Shown piece after piece: positions 19,701-27,421 of a stretch of 64,000 nucleotides of DNA (position 1 is the stretch's first letter; every line of letters starts with the position of its first letter). Under the pieces are notes generated by a model. The model saw only the letters and a list, made by a program, of their open reading frames with translations. It searched no databases and was not told the DNA's origin. Source of the DNA: Marinoscillum sp040218045 (lineage in GTDB: Bacteria > Bacteroidota > Bacteroidia > Cytophagales > Cyclobacteriaceae); assembly GCA_040218045.1 (NCBI GenBank), contig JAVJQA010000017.1, positions 42,895 to 106,894 of the forward strand. The letters run 5' to 3'. Position numbers and translations under genes: made by a program.

Positions 19701-20254
19701 TGAGCAAGAATATTCATTCGGAAAAGAGGAACATTTCCTGACTGAATAGTGTAATCACCTCTTGGGTCAATTTCTACCTGATAATTCTCAAAAATATGTT
19801 CATTCAAACCATACTTCAGGTATTGGTTACTGACTGGCGGGTTAAAAGATATTGGTATAATTGAGAATATCTCGATCAAGTCCCGGTCAGTAACGATCTC
19901 TCTCCTTTTGATCAATTTGAGCCCAAAGTCATCAGTTATCGTATAGAGTGTATCTGGCTTTTTCAGGCTGCTATATTCAGGTAGATAGGAATTATCATTC
20001 CAATAGATCAATCCACCATTTAAGAATACCCGTTTCTCAAAAAGTACTTGATCATCAATAGCAAAGGGATTGGTATATACTGAGAGTTGATTCTCAAATT
20101 CGGTTATGTCTAACTCCTGGAGCCGAAGAAGGCTTTCAGTATTAGACAGTATTTGTTCTTTAACCGTATCAGGAGATGGTTCCTGAAAATAGATCACCAA
20201 TAAAGTGATCAGCGTAATGAGTGTACCTAATTTTAAGCCAAGATTGGTGCGCAT
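16655..20254 (-). CDS. NtrY-like sensor histidine kinase
   Basis: Membrane histidine kinase of 1199 residues, unusually long. The N-terminal half has an initial helix, a periplasmic segment, then a group of six or more helices (about residues 195-440), a second periplasmic/PAS-like sensing region (about 470-700), two helices flanking another sensor region, and a HAMP-like linker (LVRPLKTIGDKIS). The kinase core has the H box VAHEIKNPLTPMRL with His999, an N box (NIILNAIQA), G1 DNGVG (from 1137) and G2 GSGIGL (1161-1166). The HEIKNPLTP form is typical of NtrY-class nitrogen-type kinases. No response regulator lies next to it, so its partner is elsewhere. Confidence 0.9.
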   Translation of the reverse strand: MRTNLGLKLGTLITLITLLVIYFQEPSPDTVKEQILSNTESLLRLQELDITEFENQLSVYTNPFAIDDQVLFEKRVFLNGGLIYWNDNSYLPEYSSLKKPDTLYTITDDFGLKLIKRREIVTDRDLIEIFSIIPISFNPPVSNQYLKYGLNEHIFENYQVEIDPRGDYTIQSGNVPLFRMNILAQSQLDQEWVEGVLLLVILLLLGIILWRELKISERSLSSRFFYLLLFMVGSRLILFIWSRFTVSSLDLFNPIYFTVGAISPTLGDLLLHGVFGSGICITLYLLFFTERNSFDIGSRKSVDWLLNGVVVISNLAMAYLCYSATWMILEHSQVELDISKSIFFDELRVVGFLFLIVIGIIFLIVFAISQLIRSKSTISKLHFYAFFLFCYTGFGFITGSSGFLYGLIVLALWLTVDFFELSKVINSLRYQTFILLVLVYTSVACISAYAIYKHTEKDELISKGRFANRLLIKNDILGEFYLSQITEEISQDRYVRTRLMSKLLARQNIREKIKRQFLSSYFKKYDINVYLFESDGSSLQEDVSTGDYEAWKAKYGQELYKTDYTGIYFIEDREENVRNKYVCFLEIGAYGNKVGYVILDLTLKKFIPSSVFPELLLESKYYMGSKEEFDYGVFKNGEVLYKQGRVSFENKLTSSDFRNEQLYDEGVEQDGYHYFGLRTADNRILIIVSPTYQTQSILANFSFIFLLMFFVTGFVFVLLGLFASSNRFNLSTKIQLYLGLSFMLPMIVVSVALINTLNRSYREEIDRNFRKRSFNIAENLIDQSEAFFTSKINIDEYANEIAKAASIAQSDLNIYDVKGRLVTTSQPEIFRLGLLSELLYSDAYYKINYKREQNLIAEQNIGALDFKTSYTALRSYQDGRLLAILAMPYFDSKNHLRRQQVEVFNNLVVIFSMIFLISLTGGNFIVGQLVRPLKTIGDKISKTSLQETNQPIQYESQDEIGSLVKEYNKMLIKLDESKEALAASQKESAWKEIARQVAHEIKNPLTPMRLKIQQMMKGLEPDSKQYKTFITLISQVDSLSSIADSFSEFAKMPAPHNEEVDLVSLVDNVINLYHNNEVDIRRFFDSKEAKVYVDPKIFGRIITNIILNAIQAKMEGRPVIKVSMTHSGNKVMLAIQDNGVGISEDQKEKIFTPYFSTKSKGSGIGLAVAKKGIENAGGNIWFDSEEGEGTTFYISLPLI

Positions 20255-20280
20255 ACCTTAGATTAATATCTCAAGATACA

Positions 20281-20676
20281 CTATTTGCTCAATTCAGGAT
20301 CATAGTTTACTCCACCAAAAAAATGCGCAAATAGTATTCTGGAATATCTAAGGTTGATGGGGTACAAAAGTAATGCCACTAATGTAATACTCACGATATA
20401 GGTTGTGAGTGATGGATCATCGAACAATAGGAAGAGTATGAGGGTTGTGGCTAAGAAAATACCCACTGACAAGGCATAGCTCACATACATTGCTCCATAG
20501 AAGTATCCAGGCTCCATTTCAAATTGATGTCCACAATGAGGACAATTCTTATTCATGGTCCCCAACTTCTTTATGTCATATGTAGAGCTAGCAAACATTT
20601 TACCTTGCCTGCACTTTGGACATCTACCCTCAAAAACGGCTTGTAAGGCTCCTTTTTCGCTCATTTGCTTTAGCAT
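20281..20676 (-). CDS. DUF983 domain membrane protein
   Basis: Small membrane protein of about 131 residues. A zinc-ribbon-like pair, CPKCRQGKMF and CPHCGHQF, precedes two to three transmembrane helices; this is the DUF983 layout. The start at 20676 (MLKQMSEKG) is preferred over 20715, which would add a 13-residue extension inside the upstream gene; 20664 is also possible. The family is commonly found beside cytochrome oxidase genes in Bacteroidota and alphaproteobacteria, suggesting a part in oxidase assembly, but the function is not established. Confidence 0.82.
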   Translation of the reverse strand: MLKQMSEKGALQAVFEGRCPKCRQGKMFASSTYDIKKLGTMNKNCPHCGHQFEMEPGYFYGAMYVSYALSVGIFLATTLILFLLFDDPSLTTYIVSITLVALLLYPINLRYSRILFAHFFGGVNYDPELSK

Positions 20677-20887
20677 TTTTAAACCAAAAAAAAGCGACCA
20701 CTCCCAGGGCCACATATGGGGTAAAGAACAAATAAAGTATTCCGAAATTCAATCCAGCTGCGAATGAAATCTCTCCATGGCTCACATTATTGACCACCTG
20801 GGTCCGGCACATCGCACATTGTGCATGTAGCAAAACCGGAGCGAGCATTATCCCCACAAAACAATATATCTTAAAAAATAGCTTCAT
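20630..20887 (-). CDS. Small exported membrane protein with CAMCR motif
   Basis: Predicted 85-residue protein with a signal-like N-terminus ending in LLHAQ, immediately followed by CAMCRTQVVNN, a polar segment and one transmembrane helix (about 48-70) with a basic tail. A processed Cys-x-x-Cys near the new N-terminus would face the periplasm, which suggests copper or thiol chemistry. It sits between the DUF420 and DUF983 genes in the oxidase cluster, so a role in oxidase maturation is an inference. Its stop overlaps the DUF983 start region. Confidence 0.65.
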   Translation of the reverse strand: MKLFFKIYCFVGIMLAPVLLHAQCAMCRTQVVNNVSHGEISFAAGLNFGILYLFFTPYVALGVVAFFWFKNAKANERKRSLTSRF

Positions 20888-20923
20888 TATATCTCTTAAC
20901 CCAAATTTACTTCACCCCGTTCA

Positions 20924-21511
20924 TTAATAATACGGACTAATCATTAAATACACAATTACTCCGGTAACCGAAACATAAAGCCAGATGGGAAATGTGTACT
21001 TCACTATTTTTTGATGCTTGCTTATCTGATTTGATAGGGCATAATAAAAAGCCAGTAAAACAAATGGCACTACAACAATGGAAAAACCAATATGTGACAA
21101 CAAAGTGCTCAAATAAATCGTCCGCATCGAACCTAATGACTCCTTCTCCGTGATATCCAGCAGTCCATCATGATTGAGATCTCCATAAATAGTAGACGAT
21201 GATGACGCATGATACAGTACATAAGACAATAAAAAAAGTACTCCCAACATCAGGGCAGTTAACATCAAATTACGATGAAGTGCTATCTTTTTAGATTTGA
21301 TAGCAATCAACGCAGCAACCAGTAAAACCGAAGTAAGACTGTTGATCACCGCATTGAAACTGGGTAATGACTTTATCCAGCTTTGCCCTTCCAGATTTAG
21401 ATTGAATGGTGCAAACAATAAAAACGCTACTACTAAAGGAATCAAAACAGAAACAATCTGAATGACCCTGAGGTAAGTCTTATTGGATTCTATGATTTGT
21501 GCTTGTGCCAT
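20924..21511 (-). CDS. DUF420 family membrane protein (CtaM-like)
   Basis: Protein of 195 residues with about five transmembrane helices, matching DUF420, the family of Bacillus CtaM (YozB), which is needed to assemble caa3/aa3-type oxidase. The conserved membrane histidines sit in KIALHRNLM, LSYVLYH and LLSHIGFS. Between helices three and four is the loop YGDLNHDGLLDITEKE, whose D-x-N-x-D-G-x-x-D-x-x-E spacing fits a calcium-binding EF-hand loop. The start overlaps the SCO-like gene by 32 bases. Role in heme-copper oxidase maturation is inferred from family and place. Confidence 0.85.
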   Translation of the reverse strand: MAQAQIIESNKTYLRVIQIVSVLIPLVVAFLLFAPFNLNLEGQSWIKSLPSFNAVINSLTSVLLVAALIAIKSKKIALHRNLMLTALMLGVLFLLSYVLYHASSSSTIYGDLNHDGLLDITEKESLGSMRTIYLSTLLSHIGFSIVVVPFVLLAFYYALSNQISKHQKIVKYTFPIWLYVSVTGVIVYLMISPYY

Positions 21512-21911
21512 TCTGGTAGTTCAATATGTAAATATCAACTTCAGCCATAAACCGGTCCACTTCTTCCCTATTGAAATCATAGACACCTCGAATTACTTTG
21601 TCATGATCTACAAGATTCATTTCATAGGACAGCTTACAACTATCCATATTTGTTTCAATAAACTGTACCTCTCCTAATTCCATTAACCTATTTATTACTC
21701 TTTGTCTTTCATTGGGCTGTCGTTCGGCAGCTTTCTCGTCTAGCAGTACAACAGCACTGTTCAGGGGAAGTTCACAAGTTGAAGTATATCTCCCATACTC
21801 GGGTAAAGCAAACTGGTTTTCACCGAACATCTGCAAAAATAAGTACCACGCCAATGGCATTCCGAAAACTACCAGAAAAAAAGCGACAACTAATACCTTC
21901 TTCTTATTCAT
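21480..21911 (-). CDS. Degenerate SCO1/SenC-like protein lacking CxxxC
   Basis: Predicted membrane-anchored protein of 143 residues. The N-terminal helix followed by FLQMFGENQFALPEY, and the C-terminal VDHDKVIRGVYDFNREEVDRFMAEV, look like the two ends of a Bacteroidota SCO family protein, which delivers copper to CuA of subunit II. The middle is shortened: the copper-binding CxxxC of the thioredoxin-like core is absent and only two Cys remain (48 and 92-93). It sits where a SCO gene is expected, beside DUF420. It may have a changed role or the true SCO protein is encoded elsewhere. Confidence 0.65.
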   Translation of the reverse strand: MNKKKVLVVAFFLVVFGMPLAWYLFLQMFGENQFALPEYGRYTSTCELPLNSAVVLLDEKAAERQPNERQRVINRLMELGEVQFIETNMDSCKLSYEMNLVDHDKVIRGVYDFNREEVDRFMAEVDIYILNYQNGTSTNHRIQ

Positions 21912-21916
21912 TTCTC

Positions 21917-21947
21917 AAAAAAAAATCATGCCGTAAAAGACATGATT
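21917..21947 (-). terminator. Rho-independent terminator after oxidase subunit IV
   Basis: On the minus strand a 7-base stem AATCATG / CATGATT encloses a 10-base loop and runs straight into nine Ts. It lies 27 bases after the subunit IV stop and only six bases before the SCO-like ATG, so it would end or attenuate transcription between the oxidase structural genes and the assembly genes. Confidence 0.7.
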
Positions 21948-21973
21948 CTTTTGTTATAAGGTTTTAGACTCAA

Positions 21974-22297
21974 TCAATACTTCACATCAAAGATTGCTGA
22001 TCCCTGATACATCAGTATGAATATGAGGAAAATGATGAACATGGTAGGAAGAATGATTGAATAGACCAATGACTTCTTCTCGTGACCCAGGTGCATGAAT
22101 TCCGCAACGATATAGAAAGCCTTCACAATGGTTAAAGCAATGAAAACAAAAGTCTTCGCTGCTCCGGCATCAATAGTAAAAGCAATCACGAACTCTATGG
22201 CAGTTACGATCCCGAGGATCAAAGCCACTTTCCAGATTTTCTTGATTTTTTCTTTATCCTCAGGTATTACCTGAACATGTGTGTTTTCTTGTTCCAT
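21974..22297 (-). CDS. Cytochrome c oxidase subunit IV family protein
   Basis: Small oxidase subunit of 107 residues with three transmembrane helices, of the prokaryotic subunit IV (CyoD/CoxF-like) type. The central motif FYIVAEFMHLGHEKK between helices two and three is characteristic. Last gene before a strong terminator in the oxidase cluster; 19 bases separate it from the upstream subunit III gene. It stabilises the complex rather than binding cofactors. Confidence 0.88.
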   Translation of the reverse strand: MEQENTHVQVIPEDKEKIKKIWKVALILGIVTAIEFVIAFTIDAGAAKTFVFIALTIVKAFYIVAEFMHLGHEKKSLVYSIILPTMFIIFLIFILMYQGSAIFDVKY

Positions 22298-22316
22298 TTT
22301 AGTGAGCTTTTAGAAG

Positions 22317-23063
22317 TTAGACAAGGTAAAAGAAGGTGAAAACAAACACCCAAACAAGATCAACAAAGTGCCAGTATAGACCTACTTTCTCAACCATTTC
22401 ATAATGTCCACGTCTTTCATAAATACCTACAGTCGCTTGGTAGAAAATCACAAAGTTGATCACTACACCACTGAAGACGTGGAAACCATGAAATCCGGTA
22501 ATAAAGAAAAACAACGCAGCAAAATTTGATGGGCCGTATTGGTTCATTTGCAAATTAGCTCCTTGAAAAAGGTTACTACCTATGTTTTTGGCTATGTCAG
22601 TACCCGCGATAAAGTGTGACCACTCCCATGCCTGACAACCTAAGAAAGTCAATCCACCTACAATGGTCCACAGCATCCATTTTTCCACACCCTTCTTATC
22701 CATTCTGTGACCTGCCTCCACAGCCAGTACCATAGTCACACTACTCAGAATGAGTATAAAAGTCATGATACCAACAAACACCAAAGGAGCGTGAATTCCA
22801 TGAATAAATGGTACGGCATCAAACACCATCTCTGGAATAGGCCAGTACTCCTGAGAGAACGCAAAATCAGAAATTGCGCCATCAAAAGCTGGATGCGAAT
22901 ATCTGATCAATCCATAAGTGATCAATAATGCGGAAAATGAAAATGCATCCGAAAGCAAGAAAAACCACATCATGAGCTTCCCGTAGCTAGCCTTCATCGG
23001 CTCTACGCCACCGCCCCATGCATTGGTGCTGCTTTCGTTTACTACAACTGCAGTGTTTGCCAT
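22317..23063 (-). CDS. Cytochrome c oxidase subunit III (first paralogue)
   Basis: Heme-copper oxidase subunit III, 248 residues, seven-helix type. Family motifs include WFFLLSDAFSFSALL near residues 33-47, the GFHGFHVFSG motif in the sixth helix region and WHFVDLVWVFVFTFFYL at the C-terminus. Subunit III has no redox centre but supports proton uptake and complex stability. It is followed by subunit IV and preceded by a second, shorter subunit III gene 13 bases away. Confidence 0.92.
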   Translation of the reverse strand: MANTAVVVNESSTNAWGGGVEPMKASYGKLMMWFFLLSDAFSFSALLITYGLIRYSHPAFDGAISDFAFSQEYWPIPEMVFDAVPFIHGIHAPLVFVGIMTFILILSSVTMVLAVEAGHRMDKKGVEKWMLWTIVGGLTFLGCQAWEWSHFIAGTDIAKNIGSNLFQGANLQMNQYGPSNFAALFFFITGFHGFHVFSGVVINFVIFYQATVGIYERRGHYEMVEKVGLYWHFVDLVWVFVFTFFYLV

Positions 23064-23076
23064 AGTTTAGTCTGTT

Positions 23077-23661
23077 CTAATTATTCAGTATCAAAAATAA
23101 GTATAAATACAACCAAAGTCCACCTAGAAAGTGCCAGTATGTTGTACACATTTCAATTTGGACCATGCTCTTGGAATGCACTTTATATTTAAAGGCATTC
23201 ACCAATACGATTGCTAAGAAAACAACTCCACCAATTAAATGCAATGCATGTAACCCAGTGAAGATATAAATAAATGAACCCGCTGCATTTCCAACAAAAT
23301 ACACATCCTGATCAACCAATTGGCTCCAGGACATATACTGCCCAACAACGAATACCAAGGCCAATACCATGGTCACCACCAATCCAGCTCGAATCCCAAA
23401 TAAATAATTCCTCTTTGCCCATAAATATGAAAGCTGCATAGAAATACTGCTTAGTACTATGATTATTGAGGTAATATTAAATAATGATGGAAAATCAACA
23501 ATCAACCAATTCCCCTCAGCTCTTTTCACAACATATGCACTGGTCAGTGAAGCGAAAATCATCAACACCGAAATAATAAATAACCACATCGCAAATTTCT
23601 TTGGATGCATTGACTTCACTCTAGTCTTCCCTACTAATGGTATATCCGCAGATCTATCCAT
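23077..23661 (-). CDS. Cytochrome c oxidase subunit III family protein (second paralogue)
   Basis: A 194-residue, five-helix subunit III-type protein. It has the TGLHALHLIGG motif and the C-terminal TYWHFLGGLWLYLYLFLIL, and lacks the first two helices of the longer form. Tandem long and short subunit III genes are a recurring arrangement in Bacteroidota oxidase clusters. Two bases separate it from ctaB. Presumed part of the same oxidase. Confidence 0.9.
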   Translation of the reverse strand: MDRSADIPLVGKTRVKSMHPKKFAMWLFIISVLMIFASLTSAYVVKRAEGNWLIVDFPSLFNITSIIIVLSSISMQLSYLWAKRNYLFGIRAGLVVTMVLALVFVVGQYMSWSQLVDQDVYFVGNAAGSFIYIFTGLHALHLIGGVVFLAIVLVNAFKYKVHSKSMVQIEMCTTYWHFLGGLWLYLYLFLILNN

Positions 23662-23663
23662 AT

Positions 23664-24551
23664 CTATACTTTGTCAATTAAATAAGCTATCTGTACAATG
23701 GGCAGATAAATAAAAGACCCAAACATGATTTTCAATGCTGATTTTCTTGAGTAGTCTTTCATTAAAGAAAACGTTTGACTTAAGAACAACACACCGCAAA
23801 TTGTTACAATCACTCCACTGGTGATACCTACCAACCCGAAATATGTTGGCAACAACCCAAGAGGCAATAAAAACAATGTATAAATCATGATATTAATCGC
23901 TGTATTCAAATCTTGTTTGCCACCACCGGGCAAAAGCTTAAACCCTGCTCTTTTATAATCCTCATCTGCCACCCAGGCAATAGCCCAAAAGTGTGGAAAC
24001 TGCCAGATAAATTGGATGCCAAAGATAATTAATGCTTCGTGGGAGATAGACCCTGTAGCCGCCACCCAACCTAGTAACGGAGGAAGAGCACCAGGAATCG
24101 CCCCAACAAAAACGGCAATAGGCCCTACTCTCTTAAGCGGTGTATATACAAAAGAATACAACACCATAGAAAGAACAGACAACAACACTGTCAGGGTGTT
24201 GGTCTGCCAATATAAAATCCCAAAACCAATCAGTCCTGTGACTACTGCATATTGTTTAGCTTCATTGACGGTAAGCCTGCCTGTTGGCAACGGTCTGTTT
24301 TGGGTTCTTACCATCAACTTATCCAAATCTTTTTCTATGATCTGATTGATGATAATAGACGTTCCTGAAATCAAAAATCCCCCTAAAAACAACCAAATAA
24401 AATGAATCCAATTAATGGCTCCACTCGCTCCTAATAAGTATCCAAATCCACATGAAAATGCCACCAGAAAAGACAGTCTGAACTTGAGAAGTTCATAATA
24501 ACTCTTGATCTTTTCTAGCCTGAGATTTCCATTTAATCCAATTGATTGCAT
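23664..24551 (-). CDS. ctaB: Protoheme IX farnesyltransferase (heme O synthase)
   Basis: UbiA-superfamily prenyltransferase of 295 residues that attaches a farnesyl group to heme b, giving heme O. Seven to nine helices are visible. The first aspartate-rich motif is represented by NQIIEKDLDKLMVRTQNRPLP, where the NxxxDxxxD core and the R-T-x-x-R-P-L-P segment are diagnostic, and the second by DEDYKRAGFKLLP. The stop of ctaA overlaps the start by one base, giving coupled heme A synthesis genes. Confidence 0.95.
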   Translation of the reverse strand: MQSIGLNGNLRLEKIKSYYELLKFRLSFLVAFSCGFGYLLGASGAINWIHFIWLFLGGFLISGTSIIINQIIEKDLDKLMVRTQNRPLPTGRLTVNEAKQYAVVTGLIGFGILYWQTNTLTVLLSVLSMVLYSFVYTPLKRVGPIAVFVGAIPGALPPLLGWVAATGSISHEALIIFGIQFIWQFPHFWAIAWVADEDYKRAGFKLLPGGGKQDLNTAINIMIYTLFLLPLGLLPTYFGLVGITSGVIVTICGVLFLSQTFSLMKDYSRKSALKIMFGSFIYLPIVQIAYLIDKV

Positions 24552-25564
24552 CAGCTATGTTTGGTATTCAAATTCGATGACAAAAATAAGTAAAATATCA
24601 CTCCGAAGGCTACCGTTCCTAAAAGCAAATGAAGTGGTTGAGCAAATGCAGGCATTCCAAAATAGGCCAGCACAATTCCCAGAACGATTTCGAGACCAAT
24701 CACACCTATTAAACTTTTTAATGCCATGGTCATTTTGGCTTGTTTCCAGTTCTGATAAACCAACAACCCAACCAAACCTACAATCACTAGTGAATATGAT
24801 CTATGAATGTAAAAAATCATTCCTACTTCCTCCAACCATTCCGACCTCACCAACCCTGAAAGGTGCTTTACCAAATCAATTTCCTCTCGCACTTGAACTC
24901 CAAAAGCAATCTGCACTAAAAACAACACCATCAAAGCAGCAATCAAAGGCTTTCCTGAAATCTTTGTTTGTCCCCTATTCATCAACATTCTCTGTGCAAT
25001 CAATAACGCTACAAGCAGTAATGCGAGCATCATATGAAATGAAATAAAGCCTGGCAACAAATTAGTGGAAACAACCAACGAACCCACCCAACCTTGAAAT
25101 ACCACAAGAATGAAGCTTAATACACTTAGCACAACGATCCTTTTATCCGTTGACCAAAATTTAAATGCAAACACAATATTCAAAATGATCAGGAAACCAA
25201 TCACTACACCAACGAGGCGATTTATATATTCAACCCAAGCCTTTTGAACATCAAACGTTGTTACGCTCCTTATACCTGGATCATTTGACACTCGATCCGC
25301 CAATTGCTCAAATCCCAGAGCATCCAATGTGTTAGCCAAACGTGCATTCTTTTTTACTCTGGAGGCAACGTAAATCTCCTCATAATTTTCAGGCAATAAA
25401 GACTCGTTAGCGGGTGGAATATAAGAGCCAAAGCATTTGGGCCAATCCGGACATCCCATCCCCGCGCCCATACTACGAACAATGCCGCCCACTAAGATTA
25501 AAAAGTAGACGGCAATGATCGTATAAAGATTAATTTTTTTAGCTAATGAATTACTTGGACTCAT
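24551..25564 (-). CDS. ctaA: Heme A synthase (COX15/CtaA family)
   Basis: Converts heme O to heme A for the oxidase. About 337 residues, eight helices in two four-helix halves. The N-terminal motif GGIVRSMGAGMGCPDWPKCFG is that of the family, with the conserved Cys pair, and ligand histidines lie in FISFHMMLAL, HLSGLVR, IHRSYSL and PLHLLLG. The start at 25564 (MSPSNS) is preferred because it gives a 14-base overlap with ctaD; the longer start at 25588 would overlap 38 bases. Confidence 0.93.
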   Translation of the reverse strand: MSPSNSLAKKINLYTIIAVYFLILVGGIVRSMGAGMGCPDWPKCFGSYIPPANESLLPENYEEIYVASRVKKNARLANTLDALGFEQLADRVSNDPGIRSVTTFDVQKAWVEYINRLVGVVIGFLIILNIVFAFKFWSTDKRIVVLSVLSFILVVFQGWVGSLVVSTNLLPGFISFHMMLALLLVALLIAQRMLMNRGQTKISGKPLIAALMVLFLVQIAFGVQVREEIDLVKHLSGLVRSEWLEEVGMIFYIHRSYSLVIVGLVGLLVYQNWKQAKMTMALKSLIGVIGLEIVLGIVLAYFGMPAFAQPLHLLLGTVAFGVIFYLFLSSNLNTKHS

Positions 25565-27410
25565 TGGTAGCTGGCGCAACATTCTCACCTTTTGCTAAAT
25601 CATTCTCATGAGGAAGATTAGATTCTGGTGTTTTGCTGTAAGGAATGTGCTGAGGCACAAAATCTTCAGCAGCGCCAGGCTTGCTATAATCGTAAGGCCA
25701 TCGATAAACTGTTGGTATAGCACCAGGCCAGTTTCCATGACCAGGAACTCTTGGTGTAGTCCACTCTAAGGTATTTGATCTCCAAGGGTTCAATGGGGCC
25801 TTTCTTCCTTTGAATATGCTAAAGAAGAAATTGAACAAGAAAATGAACTGTGCCCCGAATGTAATGATCGCTGCAATACTCACGAATGAGTTCAAATCAG
25901 TAAACGAACTGAAGGCATCAAAACTGGTGAATGAATAATATCTTCTTGGGAAACCTGCTATACCTATGTAATGCAGAGGGAAGAACACCAGGTACACGCC
26001 TACAAAAGTCAACCAGAAGTGGATCCAACCTAACCTGTCATCCATCATTCGCCCGAACATCTTAGGGAACCAGTGATATACTCCCGCTAATAGCCCAAAG
26101 AAAGCTGCACTACCCATTACAAGGTGAAAGTGTGCTACCACAAAGTAAGTATCATGAAGTGATATATCTACTGCTGAGTTTCCAAGGAACAATCCTGTTA
26201 CCCCACCAGAAATAAAGAAGGACACCAGGCCAATAGAGAAAAGCATGGCAGGTGTAAACACGATGTTACCCCTCCAGAGTGTAGTGATATAGTTAAAAGC
26301 TTTAACAGCAGATGGAACTGCAATAATGAGCGTGAGGAACATAAAGATCGAACCAAGGAATGGATTCAAACCAGAAACGAACATATGGTGTGCCCACACA
26401 ATAAACGAAAGGAAAGCAATGGCCAGAATCGAGCCAATCATAGCACGGTAACCAAAAATCGGTTTCCTTGAATTTGTTGAAATAATCTCTGAGGTGATCC
26501 CTAAAGCTGGCAGGATCACAATGTAAACTTCAGGGTGTCCCAAAAACCAGAACAAATGCTGATAAAGAATCGGACTACCTCCCATATTTGGTAGCGCTTC
26601 ACCATTGATATAGATTTCAGACAAATAGAAACTTGTTCCAAATGATCTATCAAATACCAATAAGAGTGCTGCTGCAAATAATACAGGGAATGAAAGCAAA
26701 CCAATAACTGCAGTAATAAAGAATGCCCAAATCGTAAGTGGCAATCTTGAGAATGACATTCCTTCAGTTCTCAGGTTAATCACTGTAGTGATGTAATTTA
26801 TACCTCCTAAGAGCGTTGATGCAATGAAGAACACCATAGACACCAACCACAAAGTCATACCTGCTCCAGATCCCTGGATTGCTTGAGGCAATGCGCTAAG
26901 CGGTGGGTAAATTGTCCAACCTCCCGCTGCTGGTCCAGTTTCCAAAAATAGGGAAACAAACATCACCACACTCGAAAGGAAGAAGAACCAGTAAGATAGC
27001 ATGTTCATGAATCCAGATGCCATATCCCGGGCACCAATTTGGAGTGGAATCAGGAAATTGCTAAAAGTACCACTTAGACCAGCAGTCAATACAAAGAATA
27101 CCATAATGGTACCATGCATAGTTACCAGTGCCAAATAAAACTCAGAATCCAATTTACCAGCATCAGTAATCCATGATCCTAGAATAGGTCTCAACCACTC
27201 CAACTGCATTTCTGGAAAACCAAGCTGCAATCTGAATATAACTGAAAGTCCACCTCCAATAATTGCCCACAGTATACCTGTGATCAAGAATTGCTTGGCA
27301 ATAGTTTTGTGATCAGTACTGAAAATATACTTACTTATAAAGCTTTGCTCATGATGCTCGTGATCATCATGTGCTAAGTGTTCGTCTACTTGAATGTCTG
27401 CTACTGACAT
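25551..27410 (-). CDS. ctaD: Cytochrome c oxidase subunit I
   Basis: Catalytic subunit, 619 residues with 12 or more helices, holding heme a and the heme a3-CuB site where oxygen is reduced. CuB/Tyr motif WFLGHPEVYIVILPALG, the VWAHHMFVSG His pair, and the HDTYFVVAHFHLVMG motif with ligands to heme a3 and heme a are intact. The GHPEVY form places it in class A1, with the D-channel glutamate. A His-rich N-terminus (HLAHDDHEHHEQ) precedes helix one. Middle of the oxidase operon. Confidence 0.97.
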   Translation of the reverse strand: MSVADIQVDEHLAHDDHEHHEQSFISKYIFSTDHKTIAKQFLITGILWAIIGGGLSVIFRLQLGFPEMQLEWLRPILGSWITDAGKLDSEFYLALVTMHGTIMVFFVLTAGLSGTFSNFLIPLQIGARDMASGFMNMLSYWFFFLSSVVMFVSLFLETGPAAGGWTIYPPLSALPQAIQGSGAGMTLWLVSMVFFIASTLLGGINYITTVINLRTEGMSFSRLPLTIWAFFITAVIGLLSFPVLFAAALLLVFDRSFGTSFYLSEIYINGEALPNMGGSPILYQHLFWFLGHPEVYIVILPALGITSEIISTNSRKPIFGYRAMIGSILAIAFLSFIVWAHHMFVSGLNPFLGSIFMFLTLIIAVPSAVKAFNYITTLWRGNIVFTPAMLFSIGLVSFFISGGVTGLFLGNSAVDISLHDTYFVVAHFHLVMGSAAFFGLLAGVYHWFPKMFGRMMDDRLGWIHFWLTFVGVYLVFFPLHYIGIAGFPRRYYSFTSFDAFSSFTDLNSFVSIAAIITFGAQFIFLFNFFFSIFKGRKAPLNPWRSNTLEWTTPRVPGHGNWPGAIPTVYRWPYDYSKPGAAEDFVPQHIPYSKTPESNLPHENDLAKGENVAPATNESK

Positions 27411-27421
27411 GTTATCTCCTT

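Noticed and set aside
24505..25047. 180-codon plus-strand ORF across ctaB/ctaA
   Set aside because: Antisense of two clear membrane-enzyme genes; Ser/Lys/Gln-rich composition of a shadow frame.
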